Made by a program: the position numbers and the translations under genes
Origin: Anthopleura xanthogrammica
Taxonomy: Eukaryota; Cnidaria; Anthozoa; Actiniaria; Actiniidae
Direction of reading: 5' to 3'
Assembly: GCA_964019055.1 (NCBI GenBank)
Contig: OZ025218.1
Coordinates: 3,866,169-3,930,168 of the forward strand
Length of the DNA stretch: 64,000 bases
Shown here: positions 43,301 to 46,300 of the stretch, piece by piece
Position numbering within the stretch: position 1 is the first letter of the stretch
Layout of the letters: each line of letters starts with the position of its first letter
The notes under the pieces: model-generated
What the model was told of the DNA's origin: nothing
The model's database searches: none
The model's input: only the letters and a program-made list of their open reading frames with translations

Positions 43301-46300
43301 GATTTATATACCGAGAATGGAGGCTATAATAGTCAGGTCTGTTAGGGACGAAAATAGCAAAGATCGTGCACTTTTGAGTACAATCACCAAACTTGGCACA
43401 AATGCTCCTTGGGGCATCATACTAAACAAATTTGGGGGTAGGCGCCAAAAAAATGGCGGTCGGGGGGAGGGCACGCCACACTCTCAATGACATTGTTAAA
43501 TTCATCAAAATTCATCAAAATTCATCAAAATTCATATCAAACGAAAAACTTTCCTTCAAGTTTTAACTCCTCTAACATGGAAGAGTTGTTTAAAATAGTA
43601 TGAATGGCGTTTACAGTTTGTTGATATCTCTCTTTGTTGCAGAGATATCAAAAGTTTTTTTTTCTACATTTTTCTGTTAAAAATAGGTTTTAAAAAACCC
43701 CTTAGGAATTAAAATCTACGATACGCCTCTTTGCTTTATTTCCTTGAAAGGTTTTTCTGGTAAAAAAGGCTCAGTTACAGTTTGTTTAAGATGTTATTTT
43801 GCTGATAAAGTTCAATATTTTGAACTAAAACAATTAGACCTCTCGCCCTCATGGTCTACGAGTCAATATCCCATTCGGCCTTCGGCCTCATGGGCTATAG
43901 CATACTATTCACGACAGTCCCTTTTATGCTCACTAAATACGAAATGGAGGACCGCGACCACGCTTAAGCGAGTTGGAAGTGACCACACAATGGGAGAGGA
44001 GAGAGGGTAAATGGAAAAGCGAGGATGCAGTGGGTGCAAACGTTAAAGTAGATGAGATTCGCCATGGCCGACCACTGCCGACAGATTCTTACGCGAACTG
44101 GGCCGATGTGAGATGCGCAGCTCTTATTTATACTCGCTCTGCAAGGGACTGACGCGATAGAGCTTATAAGTGTTTCAACTGCTCACAAAAACCGCTAAAA
44201 TAGAGCGAACAATATTCTCAATGATTTAAACTCCACTTCACTTAGTAAGTGAAGTGGAGTTTAAATCATTGAGAATATTGTTCGCTCTATTTTAACGGTT
44301 TTTGTGAGCAGTTGGAAATATGTCCCAACTTAACAGCGTTATTGACTCGTAGACCATTTGGGCTTCGGGTCTAATCGTTAAATAGACCTACTAGTAGAGG
44401 TCTATATCTAGATATAAACCTCATATCGTATTCAATCCCATCGGGTTTATATCCGAGATACAACCCGATGAATAACAAAGAAAACCGTAATACGTAAGAA
44501 TTATTAACTGTTAACTACTTTTCTTTTTACAAACCGCCTTCAATGCAGTTAAAAATCTTGACATCAAAACTAACAACATCGAAATTCCTGGGATGCCTCT
44601 TTTGCCAAACTGTAGGTAAGACTAAGAAGTTAAGCTTAAAATAGTGAAAATTGGGAAAGTAAATGACAAGAAACAAAGTGCGCATGCGTTGTTTTGTTTG
44701 ATTCACATTACAATATCGGTCTTCTAGTTTTGTAGATGGGGGAGGGGTGTGGTGCTTATATACGGTGTCTGTTGAGTTACAATATATATGGCAATTATGA
44801 AAGTTGGCGAGGTGACGAAATACATAAAAGCTGCAAAATTGAGCCGTTTTTGAAAAAAGTTTTTTTCAGACATCGAATTTCCTTGATTATTATTATAAGT
44901 AATAGCATGACTTGATGGTGATTAGTGATTAAATTACCCCGAAAGCCGAGGGAGGTTTTGTTGAAGTCCCGACACCGTAGGAGACATTTAATCACTCAAT
45001 CACCCGAAATGTCATGCTTTGTTTGTAATATCATGCTTACCGAGGAATAAAAAGTCTATTCTTAGAAAATATATGTTAGCATTCGTACGAAGCATAAATT
45101 ACAAAATTTTACAAAGCTGTTGATTTGCGGCATACTTTGTTGAATGAGACAATGCCGAATTGAACCAGCATTCATTCATTCGTGGTGCTTTATTCTAATT
45201 CACAATGTCTTTCAAACCGTATTGATACGTCACAAATCGTATGAAAAATTCCCGATGTATTTAACGCATGCGCTAAGATTTCTCAATAGGTCCCACAAGT
45301 GCTGGGGTGTTGAATAGTGTGTAGTGCAAAGTCATTGCTTCAAAATTCCTATTGGGTCAATGCGATCCAGCCATGGTCCCGGTGATTGTCATATGAGGGA
45401 CCATGCCTCATGAATAGTGATGAGAGATATTTAGACTAAATATCCCTCATGATTATATTCACGAGGGATATGTAGACTAAATTGCACTCCACTCAGTTTT
45501 ATTATCATTATTAATATCCCTCATCACTATTCATCCAGAGGGATGTTAGACCTTAAACATCCCTCTGGAAACAATGGATCCCGAGGTAATCATGATATTA
45601 TCACTCTTTTCCTCACCCGAAACCCCCTGTATCACACTGCATGTTCTTACGGACCAAAATTTCAATTGTTTTACAGTGTGATCTGCTTTGGCTTTTCAAC
45701 GACTTATATTCCACTTATGAAGTTCCTGCAAGGTTCAGACTCTACTGCCAGGGTTGAAAATCTGTTCACAGTAATCCTAGATGTTCTTAAGGCGGTCGAA
45801 GAACTACACATATGTGGTGTTAGTCATGGAGATGTCGCTGCACATAACGTCTTGATTGACCATAATGTCTGTTGTAGGGTACGTAACAGTGGATATGTGG
45901 TGAACGAGTAAGAGCAGCATGTAAGATATTCGAACAGCAATTGCTTTTATTCTCTCCAAGAAATATCATGGGTTTGAAAGCGAAAGGATGGTATGGTATG
46001 TTATGGTATGGTATGGCATGGCATGGCATGGCATGGTATGGTATGGTATGGTATGGTATGGTATGGTATGGTATGGTATGGTATGGTATGGTATGGTATG
46101 GTATGGTATGGTATGGTATGGTATGGTATGGTATGGTATGGTATGGTATGGTATGGTATGGTATGGTATGGTATGGTATGGTATGGTATGGTATGGTATG
46201 GTATGGTATGGTATGGTATGGTATGGCATGGTATGGCATGGCATGGTATGGTATGGTATGGTATGGTATGGTATGGTATGGTATGGTATGGTATGGTATG

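Noticed and set aside
45879..45908. Alternative donor at 45907 extending kinase exon 38 (adding VRNSGYVVN, with NSG as a DFG-like motif)
   Set aside because: It leaves phase 2, whereas exon 39 must be entered in phase 0; the joined frame meets a stop. The donor AGG|GTACGT at 45878 fits.
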